A program made the translations under genes and the position numbers. Below the pieces are notes generated by a model that saw only the letters and a list, made by a program, of their open reading frames with translations, had not been told where the DNA came from and searched no databases. Shown one piece after another: positions 17,073-32,006 of a DNA stretch of 64,000 nt. Origin of the DNA: DASRAU01 sp035638075 (GTDB lineage: Bacteria; Acidobacteriota; Polarisedimenticolia; Gp22-AA2); NCBI GenBank assembly GCA_035638075.1, contig DASRAU010000031.1:1-64000 (forward strand). Direction: 5' to 3'. Position 1 is the stretch's first letter; every line of letters begins with the position of its first letter.

Positions 17073-18947
17073 ATGAAGAGGGCGACGAAGAGGAAGGCCG
17101 CGGCCCGCAGCGCCGCGCCGAAGCGGGGACGTGTCCGCGCGGCGGCACGCAAGGCCGGCGCGCGGAAGGGCACGGCGGCGAAGCGGCGCGACTCCGGCAA
17201 GGGGACCACGCTCCTGGCCTCGGCGGCGATCGCCCGCGCCACCGGCCGCGCTCAGGCCAGCGTGCGCACCGAGCTGAGCCAGAAGCCCGGGCTCGCCGAG
17301 CGCATGACCGAGGCGGCGCTGCACGAGGCGGAAGAGATCGGCATGCTCCTCGACGAGGACGGCGAAGACTCCGCCGACGACGAGGACGCGTCGGGCGAAG
17401 CGGACTATTTCCTCAAGCCGCAGCCGGTCGGCCCGCGCCGCCCGCGCGTGCGTCCGGCCCCCGGCATCGAGAGCGGGCTTCCCCCGGCGGCGCAGCGCCT
17501 GCGCGAGGCGGCTTCAGCGACCGGGGGTTCGAAAGCGAAGCGCGCACCGGCCGGATCGGCGAAGAGCGCCGGAGCCGCTGGCCGTCTGGCCCCCCCGCTG
17601 CCCCGCGGCGGCGAACACCTGTTCCCGCGCAACCTGCGCCTGACCTACCCGGTCGCCGTCAAGGCGGAAGGGGTGTTCGTCGAGGACGCCGACGGCAAGC
17701 GCTACCTCGACGGCTGTGGCGGCGCGGTCGTCTGCTCGATCGGCCACGGGGTGAAGGAGATCGCCGACGTCATGACCTCGCAGGCGCGGCGCCTGGCCTT
17801 CGCGCACTCCTCCCAGTTCGTCACCCGCGAGGCGATGGACCTCACGGCCCGCATCGCCGCCCTCGCCCCGGGCGACATGAAGGAGACCGGGCGCGTCTAT
17901 CTCGTCTCGGGAGGCAGCGAAGCCATCGAGACCGGCATCAAGCTGGCCCGCCAGTACCAGGTGGAGAGCGGCCGCCCGGGGAGGCACAAGATCATCAGCC
18001 GCTGGCAGTCGTACCACGGCTCGACGCTCGGGGCCCTGTCGATCACCGGCAACACGGCGCGGCGCGACCTGTACCTGCCGATGCTGGCACCGTCGCCGCA
18101 CATCGCGCCGTCGTTCTGCTACCGCTGCCCGCTCGGTCTCGAGTACCCGGAGTGCGCCGTCTCGTGCATCGACGAGCTGGACACGGCCATCCGGCAGGAG
18201 GGCCCCGACACGGTCGCCGCCTTCATCGCCGAGCCGGTGGTGGGCGCGACCCTCGGCGCCGTGCCGACCGTGAAGGAGTACTTCCGGAAAGCCCGCGCCA
18301 TCTGCGACGCGCACGGCGTGCTGCTCATCTCCGACGAGGTGATGACCGGCGTCGGACGCACCGGGCGCAACTTCGGCATCGACCACTACGGCGTCGTTCC
18401 CGACCTCATCGTCACCGGCAAGGGCCTGTCGGCCGGCTACGCCCCGCTCGGCGCGGTCATTGCCGGCGGCCACGTGGTGGACGCTCTCGCGAAGGGCCGC
18501 GGCTACTTCGAGCACGGCTTCACCTACAGCGCCAATCCCCTGTCGGCGGCGGTCGGCAGCGCCGTAATGCGCTACCTCGAAGACCACCGCCTCATCGAGC
18601 GGGCCGCGACCATGGGGAAGGTGCTCGGCCGCCGCATGACGGAGCTGAAGCGGACGCACCGCATCATCGGCGATGTGCGCGGCCTCGGCATGCTGTGGGG
18701 GCTGGAGCTGGTGCGCGACCGCACCTCGAAGGAGCCGTTCGCCCCGGGGATGAAGATGGCCCGCCGGCTCTACGACGCCAGCATCGCGGAAGGGCTGCTC
18801 ATCTACCCCGGAACCGGCACCCGCGAGGGCCGTGACGGCGACCACGCCATCATCGCTCCGCCGTTCACCATCAAGAGCGGCGAGCTGGACGACCTGATCG
18901 ACCGCCTCGACCGCGCCCTCGGCCGCGTCGCCAAGTCGCTCGACTAG
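17073..18947 (+). CDS. Class III PLP aminotransferase with long basic N-terminal tail
   Basis: A 624-residue protein. The C-terminal 435 residues form a standard class III (ornithine/GABA/acetylornithine-type) aminotransferase. They include 'YLDGCGGAVVCSIGHG', 'VSGGSEAIETGIKLAR', the PLP-contacting 'LISDEVMTGVGRTG' and the Schiff-base lysine K450 in 'IVTGKGLSAGYAPLGA'. The first 185 residues are unusual. Residues 1-45 are Lys/Arg/Ala-rich like histone H1 tails. A short predicted helical part follows, then an acidic run (EDGEDSADDEDASGE) and a Pro/Arg linker. Family members normally lack this region. Its neighbours are CoA-transferase subunits, so a role in amino-acid catabolism is plausible. 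Substrate is unknown. Confidence 0.85.
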   Translation: MKRATKRKAAARSAAPKRGRVRAAARKAGARKGTAAKRRDSGKGTTLLASAAIARATGRAQASVRTELSQKPGLAERMTEAALHEAEEIGMLLDEDGEDSADDEDASGEADYFLKPQPVGPRRPRVRPAPGIESGLPPAAQRLREAASATGGSKAKRAPAGSAKSAGAAGRLAPPLPRGGEHLFPRNLRLTYPVAVKAEGVFVEDADGKRYLDGCGGAVVCSIGHGVKEIADVMTSQARRLAFAHSSQFVTREAMDLTARIAALAPGDMKETGRVYLVSGGSEAIETGIKLARQYQVESGRPGRHKIISRWQSYHGSTLGALSITGNTARRDLYLPMLAPSPHIAPSFCYRCPLGLEYPECAVSCIDELDTAIRQEGPDTVAAFIAEPVVGATLGAVPTVKEYFRKARAICDAHGVLLISDEVMTGVGRTGRNFGIDHYGVVPDLIVTGKGLSAGYAPLGAVIAGGHVVDALAKGRGYFEHGFTYSANPLSAAVGSAVMRYLEDHRLIERAATMGKVLGRRMTELKRTHRIIGDVRGLGMLWGLELVRDRTSKEPFAPGMKMARRLYDASIAEGLLIYPGTGTREGRDGDHAIIAPPFTIKSGELDDLIDRLDRALGRVAKSLD

Positions 18948-18977
18948 AGCGACGCCAACGAAGCCGCTCGACTAGTG

Positions 18978-18998
18978 CGCGGGCGTCACTTGCCCGCG
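18978..18998. terminator. GC hairpin between convergent genes, possible terminator
   Basis: A 7-bp perfect inverted repeat (CGCGGGC / GCCCGCG, 7-nt loop) lies between the aminotransferase and the convergent DUF3857 gene. It overlaps the stop codon of the latter. No T-run follows on either strand, so this is a hairpin of terminator position but not of full intrinsic-terminator form. Confidence 0.4.
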
Positions 18999-20998
18999 GC
19001 CGCTGCGGGGGCGGGCGCCGGCTTGAAGAGCAGCTTGGTCGCGTCGATCGCCACCGCCTTCTCGAACAGCGATCGCAGCTCCGGCCCGTCCATCGCGTTC
19101 AGGCGCTGACGCGGCAGGGACATCGTGCGGCGGCATTCGAGGCCGCCGCCGTCGACGGTTCGACAGGTGGCGCTGAGCTTCCCCACGATCGTGGCGGCAT
19201 TGCCCGGCGCCGCGGGCGCGGCCGCCGCCATGCCGGCGGGCGGCCGGAAGGTGGTCGTGGTCTCCGTGCGGATCCCGCGGTCCACGTAGATCGCGTGCCT
19301 GCGGTCGCCGCGCGAGACGGGGTTCGACGTGACGCAGTCGACCGTGCAGGCGCTCACCGCGAAGATCTCGTCCGCCTTGGTCACGAAACCCGGGAGTTCC
19401 AGCCGCGCGTGGATGTTGAGCGGCCGATCGAAGTCCTCGAGGTCCTTGAGCTGCACGTCCCCCAGGCGGGCGCCGGTGTGCAGCCGGTCCGCCCACTGTT
19501 CCAGGTGCTGATGCCGCTCCGCCTCGGAGGCGGGGACCAGATCCGCCCGCAGATCGGCCGCCTCGTCCCCGGGGAGGTCGGCGGTGACCTCGGCTTCCGC
19601 CTGCCCGTCGGGACGCAGTGTCATGGTCACCTGGTAACGGGTGGGAAGCGGCTCCCCTCCCGCCGGCAGCACGACGATCTCGCCGCCCGCCCCTTCCGGG
19701 TGCATCAGCAGGGCGGACGCGCCGGCGTCGTACCAGGGAAGCCCGGTCGACGCGGCGTACGTGGCGGTCGGATCGAGCCAGACACGCGTGCCGGGGGTCG
19801 CCCCCGGAATCGCCACCACGCCGTGGCTGAACTGCGCCAGGCTGTAGAAATTGCCGTAGACAGGTCCCTTCGTCCGGGCGCCGACGAGCGCGATCTCCGG
19901 CTTCAGGCCCAGCCTGCGCAGCGCCGCCGCCAGCAGGATCGCTTTCTCCTCGTTGTCGGCGCTGTGGTCCTGGATCATCTCGGCGATGGTGCGGGTCGAG
20001 CCGTACACGTTGTCCGCATCGATGTAGCGGAAATCCTTCCGCACGTGCTGCAGGACGGCGCGCTGTTTCTCCTCGGGCGTCGTCAGCCCCTGCGTCCAGG
20101 TCGCGACCAGGGCCCCGATGGCCTGCTCGTCGAGCAGGTAGGCGCGCTTGTAGTGGAAGTCGACGTAGCGCGCCACCGAGTTCCAGTCGATGAACAGCTG
20201 GTTGTCGCGCCCCAGCTCGTCCCAGTGCGTGTTGTCCCAGGCCTTGAGCACCATCTCGAAGCGCGGGTACGCCTCCCGTTCGGGGGGCATGAGGACCTCG
20301 TCGTGGTCGGCGGGGACGTCCTTCATGTCGATGGAGAAGATCCGCCCCTTCATGTGGTTCTCGTTGTAATCCGTGCGCACCGGTTCGGGGTTCGGGCACT
20401 TGTCGCACAGGACGACGTAGTAGGCATCGGCCGGGACGAGCTGCGAGACGCGCGAGAACAGCGTGACGAGATCCGAGGAGAACTGCCACGGCTCGATGTA
20501 GATGAGCCCCGAGTCGCGCTCGTAGCGATATTCGAGAATCGCCCCCGGCTCGACCGCGGGGAAGGAGAAGACCATCGCGGTCCGGCGGATGCCGCGCCCC
20601 TTCTCCAGGACCTTCTCGAACATCTGATCCGGCGCCACCGGCACGACCGTTCCGTCGGCCTTGATGGTGCGCGCCTGCAGACCGCGCATGCGGAACCGCT
20701 TGTCGGCCGGGATGGAGACCTCCGAGTACTCCTTCCCCGCCTCGGTCAGCACCTTGAGCCGCCAGTGGAACGCGAGCACGTTGGTGTACGACCGCATGCG
20801 CAGGAGGACGCGGCCTTCCCGGGTGTTGCGCAGGACGATCGCCGAGGCCCCCGGCTCACCGGGGGCGGCCTTGAGCGCCTTCTCCTCGGCCGTGATCTCC
20901 GGCCAGGGGGCTTCCTTGTCTTTGGCGACGGCCGGCACCATGGCGCCGAGGGCGGCGAGTCCGGCCAGAAGGATGGGCGCGATCCCGGTTCGTCTCAT
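18986..20998 (-). CDS. Exported DUF3857/transglutaminase-like protein, Cys-less
   Basis: A 670-residue exported protein. A signal peptide (ending about AVAK, residue 26) is followed by a DUF3857 beta domain ('WRLKVLTEAGKEYSEVSIP', 'TIKADGTVVPV', 'FSFPAVEPGAILEYRYE', about 60-240). A transglutaminase-like domain spans about 280-420, then a beta-rich C-terminus. Active family members have G-D-C-K-D-K-A at the nucleophile; here the line reads SADNEEKA, so Asn349 replaces the Cys. The His (FSHGVVA) and Asp (WLDPT) positions remain. Catalysis is therefore unlikely, and a binding role in the periplasm is more plausible. It overlaps the next gene by ATGA and is part of a three-paralogue cluster. Confidence 0.82.
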   Translation of the reverse strand: MRRTGIAPILLAGLAALGAMVPAVAKDKEAPWPEITAEEKALKAAPGEPGASAIVLRNTREGRVLLRMRSYTNVLAFHWRLKVLTEAGKEYSEVSIPADKRFRMRGLQARTIKADGTVVPVAPDQMFEKVLEKGRGIRRTAMVFSFPAVEPGAILEYRYERDSGLIYIEPWQFSSDLVTLFSRVSQLVPADAYYVVLCDKCPNPEPVRTDYNENHMKGRIFSIDMKDVPADHDEVLMPPEREAYPRFEMVLKAWDNTHWDELGRDNQLFIDWNSVARYVDFHYKRAYLLDEQAIGALVATWTQGLTTPEEKQRAVLQHVRKDFRYIDADNVYGSTRTIAEMIQDHSADNEEKAILLAAALRRLGLKPEIALVGARTKGPVYGNFYSLAQFSHGVVAIPGATPGTRVWLDPTATYAASTGLPWYDAGASALLMHPEGAGGEIVVLPAGGEPLPTRYQVTMTLRPDGQAEAEVTADLPGDEAADLRADLVPASEAERHQHLEQWADRLHTGARLGDVQLKDLEDFDRPLNIHARLELPGFVTKADEIFAVSACTVDCVTSNPVSRGDRRHAIYVDRGIRTETTTTFRPPAGMAAAAPAAPGNAATIVGKLSATCRTVDGGGLECRRTMSLPRQRLNAMDGPELRSLFEKAVAIDATKLLFKPAPAPAAAAGK

Positions 20999-23022
20999 CG
21001 GCCACCCTGACCCGCGGGGGCGGGGGCGAAGCCGATCGTCGTGCGGTCGGCCTGGACGATCTTGTCGTACATGGCGCGGGCGCCCGCCTGCTCGGTGGCG
21101 GGGAGTCGGTTGCGCCTGGCGCTGAACTGCCGCTCGCAGCGCGCTCCCCCTTCGCCGTAGGCCGAGCACGTCAGGCTCATGGTCGCGAGCGACGAGCGGG
21201 CCTGCACCGCCGCCGGCATCTGGCCCGCGGCGAGCCCCGCCGGCGGCTCGATGGCGACGCTCTCGGTGACGTTCCAGCCGCGGTCGACGTAGAACGGGTG
21301 CTGGCGCACCGAGCGCGACAGCGGGTTGGTCTCCGCGCACGTCAGGATGCAGCCGCGCACCAGCACCACGTCGTCGGCGACGGTGACGAGCCCGGGCGCC
21401 TGGAAGGTCATCTTGAGCGTCAGCGGCTTCGACGGATCGTCGAGCGCCTCGAAGGCATACGACGCGATGACCGCGCCGGCGCGCCGCCCGCCGAGCCATT
21501 CCTTGACGGCGGCCTCGCGCTCCGACTCCGAGTCGGGAACGAGCTCGCCGCGCAGCTCGAGGGCGTCCTCGCCCGAGAACTCCGCCTGCAGGTCGACCTG
21601 CGCCTTGCCGTCGCGCGCCGGCTTCACGGTCATGCGGTAGCGCGAGGTGCTCACCTCGGCGCGCACCGGCAGGTTCACCAGCTCGTCCTTGAGCCCGTGG
21701 ATGACGAGCGCCCCGGTCCCCGAATCCCGCCACGGCACGAACCCGTACGGCACGTACGAGACGGTCGGGTCGATGAACTCCCTTCCCGAAGCCCCCGGCA
21801 GCGCCACGATGACGTGCGAGAACTGCGTCAGGCCGAAGAACTTGGGGTTGAGGGTCCCGAGATCCTTCCCGGCCACGAGCACAGGATCCGCCTCGACCCC
21901 GGCGCTCCTGAGCGCCGCGAGCAGGAGCACCGCCTTCTCCTCGTTGTCGGCCGTCTTGTCCTTCACGACCGCGGCGAGTGAGCGGGTGCCGCCGACGACG
22001 TCGACGAACGGGACGTAGCGGAAATCGTCCTGCACGTGCTTGACGATCGCCCGGATCTTCGCCGGCGGATCGGCCGCCCCCTGCGTCCAGGCCTGCACGA
22101 GCGGCGCCACGTCGGACGCGCCCTGCTTGATCGCATGGTCGTAGGAATCGGCGACGTAGCGGGCCACCGACTCCCAGTCAACGAAGAAGCGGTCCTGCCG
22201 CCCGAGCGCCGAGGAGTAGTGCCCCTGCCAGACATTGAGCGCCATGTCCAGACGCGGCGTGGTCTCGCGGGCCGGCGGCATCAGCGCCTCGCCGCGCGAC
22301 GCCGGCACGTCGGTAAGCTCCCGCGTGAACACCTGCCCCTTCTGGTTCCCGTCCCGCCACTCCCCCCACTCCGGCGGCGCCGGCGGGCAGAGGGAGCACA
22401 GGATGGCGTAGCTCGACCCCTGGAGGAAGCCCTGCGAGACGTGCGACTTCAGGGTGTAGGCCTCGCCGCCGAAGACGTAAGGGTCGATGAACAGCAGCCC
22501 GTTGTCGTGCCGCACGTAGCGGTACTCGAGGATGGCCCCCGGCTCGACCGCCGGGAAGTTGAAGACGTGCTCCGTCTGCCGGATGCTCCCCACCTGGAAC
22601 GCCACCTTCTCGAAGATCTGGTCGGCTGGCACCGGCACGACCGTGCCGTCGGGCTTGATGGTCCGGGCTTCGATGGAATCGACGCGCGAGTACTTGCCGG
22701 CGCGGACGTGCACCTCGCCGAACGCCTTGCCGCGATCGTTGAGGACCTTCAGGCGCCAGTGGTAGCGCATGACGTTGACGAAATCGTCCGCCTTCTGCTG
22801 GATGCGCCCGTCGCGCGATTGCCTCAGGATCACGGCGCCCGCCTCGGGGTCGGCGTCGAGCTTCGTCAGCGCCTTCTCGGCCGGGGTGATCTCCGGCCAG
22901 TCGGCGGCGGGGTCGCCGGCGGGCCGCTTGGCCGCGCCCGAAGGACGGGTGCTGACCATCAGGGCGGCGACCAGGAGCAGGAGCGGCGGGATGCGGGACG
23001 GACGGGGGGCGGATGCCTTCAC
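20995..23022 (-). CDS. Exported DUF3857/transglutaminase-like protein, Cys-less paralogue
   Basis: A 675-residue paralogue of the protein encoded directly downstream, with the same order: signal peptide, DUF3857 domain ('WRLKVLNDRGKAFGEVHV', 'FNFPAVEPGAILEYRYV') and transglutaminase-like domain. Its nucleophile line reads TADNEEKA, with Asn360 in the Cys position. His (FSHVIVA) and Asp (FIDPTVSY) are kept. The start is a GTG at 23022 preceded by AAGGAGG; a longer TTG start is less likely because it would absorb that site. Its gene is divergent from the third paralogue with about 60 bases between, so a shared control region is likely. Confidence 0.82.
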   Translation of the reverse strand: MKASAPRPSRIPPLLLLVAALMVSTRPSGAAKRPAGDPAADWPEITPAEKALTKLDADPEAGAVILRQSRDGRIQQKADDFVNVMRYHWRLKVLNDRGKAFGEVHVRAGKYSRVDSIEARTIKPDGTVVPVPADQIFEKVAFQVGSIRQTEHVFNFPAVEPGAILEYRYVRHDNGLLFIDPYVFGGEAYTLKSHVSQGFLQGSSYAILCSLCPPAPPEWGEWRDGNQKGQVFTRELTDVPASRGEALMPPARETTPRLDMALNVWQGHYSSALGRQDRFFVDWESVARYVADSYDHAIKQGASDVAPLVQAWTQGAADPPAKIRAIVKHVQDDFRYVPFVDVVGGTRSLAAVVKDKTADNEEKAVLLLAALRSAGVEADPVLVAGKDLGTLNPKFFGLTQFSHVIVALPGASGREFIDPTVSYVPYGFVPWRDSGTGALVIHGLKDELVNLPVRAEVSTSRYRMTVKPARDGKAQVDLQAEFSGEDALELRGELVPDSESEREAAVKEWLGGRRAGAVIASYAFEALDDPSKPLTLKMTFQAPGLVTVADDVVLVRGCILTCAETNPLSRSVRQHPFYVDRGWNVTESVAIEPPAGLAAGQMPAAVQARSSLATMSLTCSAYGEGGARCERQFSARRNRLPATEQAGARAMYDKIVQADRTTIGFAPAPAGQGGR

Positions 23023-23085
23023 GTGAGCCTCCTTCAACCTCGAAGAAACCGCTGCCGGGAGCGACTTGGCGGTATTCTAACCGAC

Positions 23086-25017
23086 ATGCGCGGGCGCCCG
23101 ACCCTCCCGATCCTGCCGGCACTGCTGGCTCTGGCGGCGGTACTCCTCCCCCTTCCGCTCCACGCGGTGGAGGCCGACCTCGGGCGCGGGCAGGACGCCA
23201 TCCTGCTCGAAGAGCGGATGGAGATCGCCGTGGTGTCCGACACCTCCGCGCGCGTCCGCTACCTCAACCGCACCCAGGTCCTGACGGCGAGCGGCGCGGA
23301 GCACTACGACACCGCCTACGTGAGCTATGGCAAGGGGGTGGCCATCCGCGACCTGCACGGCGCGGTCGTCTCCCCCGCCGGCAAGCGGACGGAGGTCAGG
23401 CGCCAGGAGATCGCCGACGGCGCCGCCTTCGCGTCGTACACGCTGTACGCCGACTCGATGGTGCGCGCCATGCACTTTCCGGGCGTCGTGCCCGGGGCGA
23501 CCGTCGAATACTCGTACGAGCAGGAGGTCAGCAACCTCTTCTTCCTCCCGTCCCGCTTCGACCTGCAGGAGCCGATCCCCGCCCGTCTCAAGACGCTGAG
23601 CGTGCAGGCGCCGGCCGGCTTCGCGCTGCGCACCCCCGTGCAGGGGGCGACCCCCGAATACGAGCGGACGGAGAAGGGCGGTGTCGTCACGCAGCGCTGG
23701 ACCGTGAAGGACGTGGCGCCCCTGAAGCGCGAGTCGATGCTGCCGCCGCTCGCAGACATCGTGCCGAACGTGGCGATCATGCCGCGGAAGATCGTCTGGG
23801 CCGGCGTGACCACCATCGACGCCGCCAACTGGAGCGGCATCGGCCGCTTCTACTGGGACCTGGCGCACGATCGCCTGGCCCCCGCGCCGGAGGTGGCGGA
23901 GGCGGCGCGCACCCTCGTCCAGGGGGTGACGGACCCCGACGAGCGGCTGCGCACGCTCTTCGAGTTCGTGCAGGGGAAGATCAACTACGTCTCGATCTCC
24001 CTCGGGGTCGGCGGCTGGCAGCCGCACACCAACGGCGACGTCTACAAGTACCGCTACGGCGACTGCAAGGACAAGGCGACGCTGCTCATCGCCATGCTGC
24101 GCGCGGTGGACCTCGAAGCGCGCCCGGTCCTCATCCGCACGCGCGACTCGGGACTCATCGATCGCGACAACCCGTCGGTCGACTTCAACCACGCCATCGT
24201 CGCCGTGCCGCGGCCGGACGGCTACCTCTTCGTCGACCCGACCGACACGCGGACGCCGTTCGGCGATCTCCCGGACATCGACCAGGGGGTGCCGGTGGTC
24301 GTGGTCAAGCCGGACGGAACCGGGGAGCTGCTCGAAACCCCGCTCTCTCCACCGGAGCGCAACCGCCGCGACCGCATCGTCCGTGCGGTCCTGAGCCCGG
24401 CCGGCAATCTCGAAGGCACCTTCGAGATCACCGCCTGGGGCCAGCGGCGCGTGGACATGGCCGGCTTCCTCGACAGCAAGCCGAGCGAGCGTGAGGACGA
24501 CCTCGAGGACGTGGTCGCGTCGCTGTGCCCGGGCGCCGTGATGAAGGGGTACGAGGTCACGGCGCCGAAGGGTCCGCAGGACCCGATCAAGGTGTCGATC
24601 CGCTTCGCCGTGCCGCAGTTCGTCACGCGCACGGCGGGGCTCGAGATCCTGAGCCCTCAAGTCATCCGGCTGCCGTGGCTGACCCAGCTCGCGGCGGCGC
24701 CGGACCGCGTGCACCCGCTCTACATCGACTACCCGCGACTGGAGAACTCCGAGGTCCACCTGTCGCTCCCCGCCGGCCGCACCATCAAGAAGATGCCCGC
24801 CGACCGCGAAAAGTCGGGGGCGGGAGTCTCGGCCGTTTCGCGCTACACCCTCCGCCAGGACGGCGACCACGGCGTGCTCGAGGTGGTCCGGTCGGTGTCG
24901 ATCGGCCGCCGGGAGGTCCCGCCGGCCGACTTCCCCGCGCTGCGCGGCGTCCTCGGCAGCCTCGCCGAAGAGGACGCCGCGGCGGTGACCCTCATCGCCG
25001 CCGCTCCGGATTCGTAA
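23086..25017 (+). CDS. Exported DUF3857/transglutaminase protein with intact triad
   Basis: A 643-residue exported protein, divergent from its two relatives. A signal peptide ends near LHAVEA (about residue 26). The DUF3857 domain spans about 30-220 and the transglutaminase core about 255-400. Here the triad is intact: Cys327 in YGDCKDKA, His369 in FNHAIVA and Asp384 in FVDPTD. The protein may therefore be an active periplasmic transamidase or protease-like enzyme, in contrast with the two neighbouring Cys-less forms. The C-terminal 240 residues form a beta-rich domain typical of the family. No partner or substrate is identified by the context. Confidence 0.85.
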   Translation: MRGRPTLPILPALLALAAVLLPLPLHAVEADLGRGQDAILLEERMEIAVVSDTSARVRYLNRTQVLTASGAEHYDTAYVSYGKGVAIRDLHGAVVSPAGKRTEVRRQEIADGAAFASYTLYADSMVRAMHFPGVVPGATVEYSYEQEVSNLFFLPSRFDLQEPIPARLKTLSVQAPAGFALRTPVQGATPEYERTEKGGVVTQRWTVKDVAPLKRESMLPPLADIVPNVAIMPRKIVWAGVTTIDAANWSGIGRFYWDLAHDRLAPAPEVAEAARTLVQGVTDPDERLRTLFEFVQGKINYVSISLGVGGWQPHTNGDVYKYRYGDCKDKATLLIAMLRAVDLEARPVLIRTRDSGLIDRDNPSVDFNHAIVAVPRPDGYLFVDPTDTRTPFGDLPDIDQGVPVVVVKPDGTGELLETPLSPPERNRRDRIVRAVLSPAGNLEGTFEITAWGQRRVDMAGFLDSKPSEREDDLEDVVASLCPGAVMKGYEVTAPKGPQDPIKVSIRFAVPQFVTRTAGLEILSPQVIRLPWLTQLAAAPDRVHPLYIDYPRLENSEVHLSLPAGRTIKKMPADREKSGAGVSAVSRYTLRQDGDHGVLEVVRSVSIGRREVPPADFPALRGVLGSLAEEDAAAVTLIAAAPDS

Positions 25018-25325
25018 CTCCGATCACAGTTCCGCGCTTTCACATATCAATTCCGACATCCGGACAGCCTCTTTCCGTCACGAAACCGTGCTTTCCCGGG
25101 GATCCCCAAACTGATCATGGATTTCCGCTGAATTCGTCGTAGATCGCTGCTCACCTGAAGGGCGGACCGCACACGGCTTCCCGGACGGTGACAGACATGC
25201 TGGACCTCCGGTCCCTTTCGTCGGCTCAGGCGGCTCGCTTCGCGGCCGCCGTTTTCTCCTTGCGCTCACTCAACAAATCGAAGAGGATGACGCCTCCCAA
25301 CCCGTCAGCCGGAAGGAGCCCCCTC
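25018..25325. other. Intergenic stretch without recognised gene
   Basis: About 308 bases of lower GC than the flanks lie between the DUF3857 gene and the LamG/MopE gene. It must hold the promoter of the large surface protein, but no convincing -35/-10 pair is seen. A 10-bp palindrome (GGGGATCCCC) occurs at 25098-25107. The final bases carry the GGAAGGAG ribosome site for the gene at 25326. Confidence 0.5.
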
Positions 25326-30575
<5,250 letters not shown>

Positions 30576-30620
30576 CGCCGGCGCGGCGCCGGAAAACGCG
30601 ACACACAGGTTGCCAGTTTT

Positions 30621-32006
30621 TCAGACCGAGGCGGCGCGGCGGCGACGCCAGAAGAGGTAGGCCGGGATCCCGATGACGAGGATGCCGAGCCCGATCCCGG
30701 ACTCCCGCGGCTGCGTGACCAGCGTGTTCAGCAGCACGACCACGCAGGTGCCGACGTACAGGATCGGCGTCCACGGGTAGCCCCAGGTGCGATACGGGCG
30801 TGGCCACGACGGCCGCGTGCGGCGCAGCACGATGACGGCCGCCCCCGCCAGCGCGTAGAACAGCACCGCCGCGAAGACGACGAAGGTGTAGAGGCGCGTG
30901 TAGGTGCCGGAGAGGCACAGCACGCTCGACCAGATCCCCTGCCAGAGGATCGCCGGCGTCGGCGTGCGGAAGCGCGGATGGATCCACGCCAGGCGCTTGA
31001 AGAACAGGCCGTCCTTCGCCATCGCGTAGAACACGCGCGGGCCGGAGATGACCGTCGCCGAGATGCACCCGAAGACCGAGACCAGCACCGCGAGGGCCAT
31101 GGCGCTCGCGCCGGCCGGGCCGAACAGGCGGCCGGCGGCCGCTTCGCCGATGCGCGGCGTCGTCACCATCTCCCCCACCGGCATCGCGTAGATGTAGAGG
31201 AGATTCATGGCGACGTAGATGAGCGTGATCGCCGCCATGCCGAACACCAGCGCCAGCGGGAGATTTCGCTGCGGGTCCTTGATCTCTCCCGCGGTGAAGG
31301 TGATGTTGTTCCAGCCTTCGTAGGCCCACAGCATCGCCACCATCGCCAGCACGAACGTGCCGAAGCCGACCGGCGCCGCAGTCGAAGCCGCCGCGTCGAC
31401 GGCGGCCGCCGGGGCCGTGCCGAAGAGCGGGGTGAAGTGCGCCAAGGCACCGCGCCCGACCGCCACCCCGAGCAGCAGGAAGCCGGCGAAGGAGGCGATC
31501 TTCATCACCGTCACGACGCCCTGGAACAGGCTCCCCTCGCGCACGCCGAAGTAGTTGATGACCGACAGCAGCGCGATGACGAAGACGGCATTGAGCTGTC
31601 CCGCCGAGATCGGCAGCGCCATCCCGGGGATGGGGAGCGTCATCAAGATACGCTCGGTGCCGAGCGACGGGAAGAACGACCCGAAGTACTCGGCGTAACC
31701 AACCGCCAGCGCCGCCATCGTTCCGGTGTGGATGACCGCGAAGAGGGTCCAGCCGTACAGGAAGCCGACGAGATCGCCGTAGGCCTCGCGCAGGAACAGG
31801 TACTGGCCGCCGGCGTTCGGCATGAGCGCGCCGAGCTCCGCGAACACGAGCGCGCCGGCGAACGAGATGATGCCGCCGACGATCCACACAAGGATGAGCG
31901 CGCCCGGGGACGGCAGGAGCCGCGCCACGCCGTCCGGCCCGCCGGTCACCATGAAGACGGCCGAGCCGATGACCAGTCCGATGACGAGGAGGGTCGAGTC
32001 CCACAA
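30621..32006 (-). CDS. APC-superfamily amino-acid permease
   Basis: An amino-acid/polyamine/organocation transporter of about 461 residues with twelve predicted membrane helices. The first helix carries the family's substrate-site pattern ('VIGLVIGSAVFMVTGGPDG'). 'YEGWNNITFTAGEIKDPQRNLP' in the middle is a typical APC loop, seen in LAT-type exchangers. The product sits in the inner membrane and most likely imports or exchanges amino acids. The first usual start codon is a TTG at 32006. The frame stays open upstream and encodes LVRALGL, which also looks like family sequence, so the true start may be a CTG near 32063. It lies just downstream of the protease gene on the same strand. Confidence 0.85.
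   Translation of the reverse strand: MWDSTLLVIGLVIGSAVFMVTGGPDGVARLLPSPGALILVWIVGGIISFAGALVFAELGALMPNAGGQYLFLREAYGDLVGFLYGWTLFAVIHTGTMAALAVGYAEYFGSFFPSLGTERILMTLPIPGMALPISAGQLNAVFVIALLSVINYFGVREGSLFQGVVTVMKIASFAGFLLLGVAVGRGALAHFTPLFGTAPAAAVDAAASTAAPVGFGTFVLAMVAMLWAYEGWNNITFTAGEIKDPQRNLPLALVFGMAAITLIYVAMNLLYIYAMPVGEMVTTPRIGEAAAGRLFGPAGASAMALAVLVSVFGCISATVISGPRVFYAMAKDGLFFKRLAWIHPRFRTPTPAILWQGIWSSVLCLSGTYTRLYTFVVFAAVLFYALAGAAVIVLRRTRPSWPRPYRTWGYPWTPILYVGTCVVVLLNTLVTQPRESGIGLGILVIGIPAYLFWRRRRAASV

Noticed and set aside
18937..18975. 11-bp direct repeat (CGCTCGACTAG, two copies 28 bp apart) as an attachment site
   Set aside because: It lies at the end of the aminotransferase gene without any integrase or element boundary nearby; a small local duplication is enough to explain it.
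25018..25325. Riboswitch (for example c-di-GMP type) before the large surface protein
   Set aside because: No conserved riboswitch core could be matched by eye; only a short palindrome is seen.
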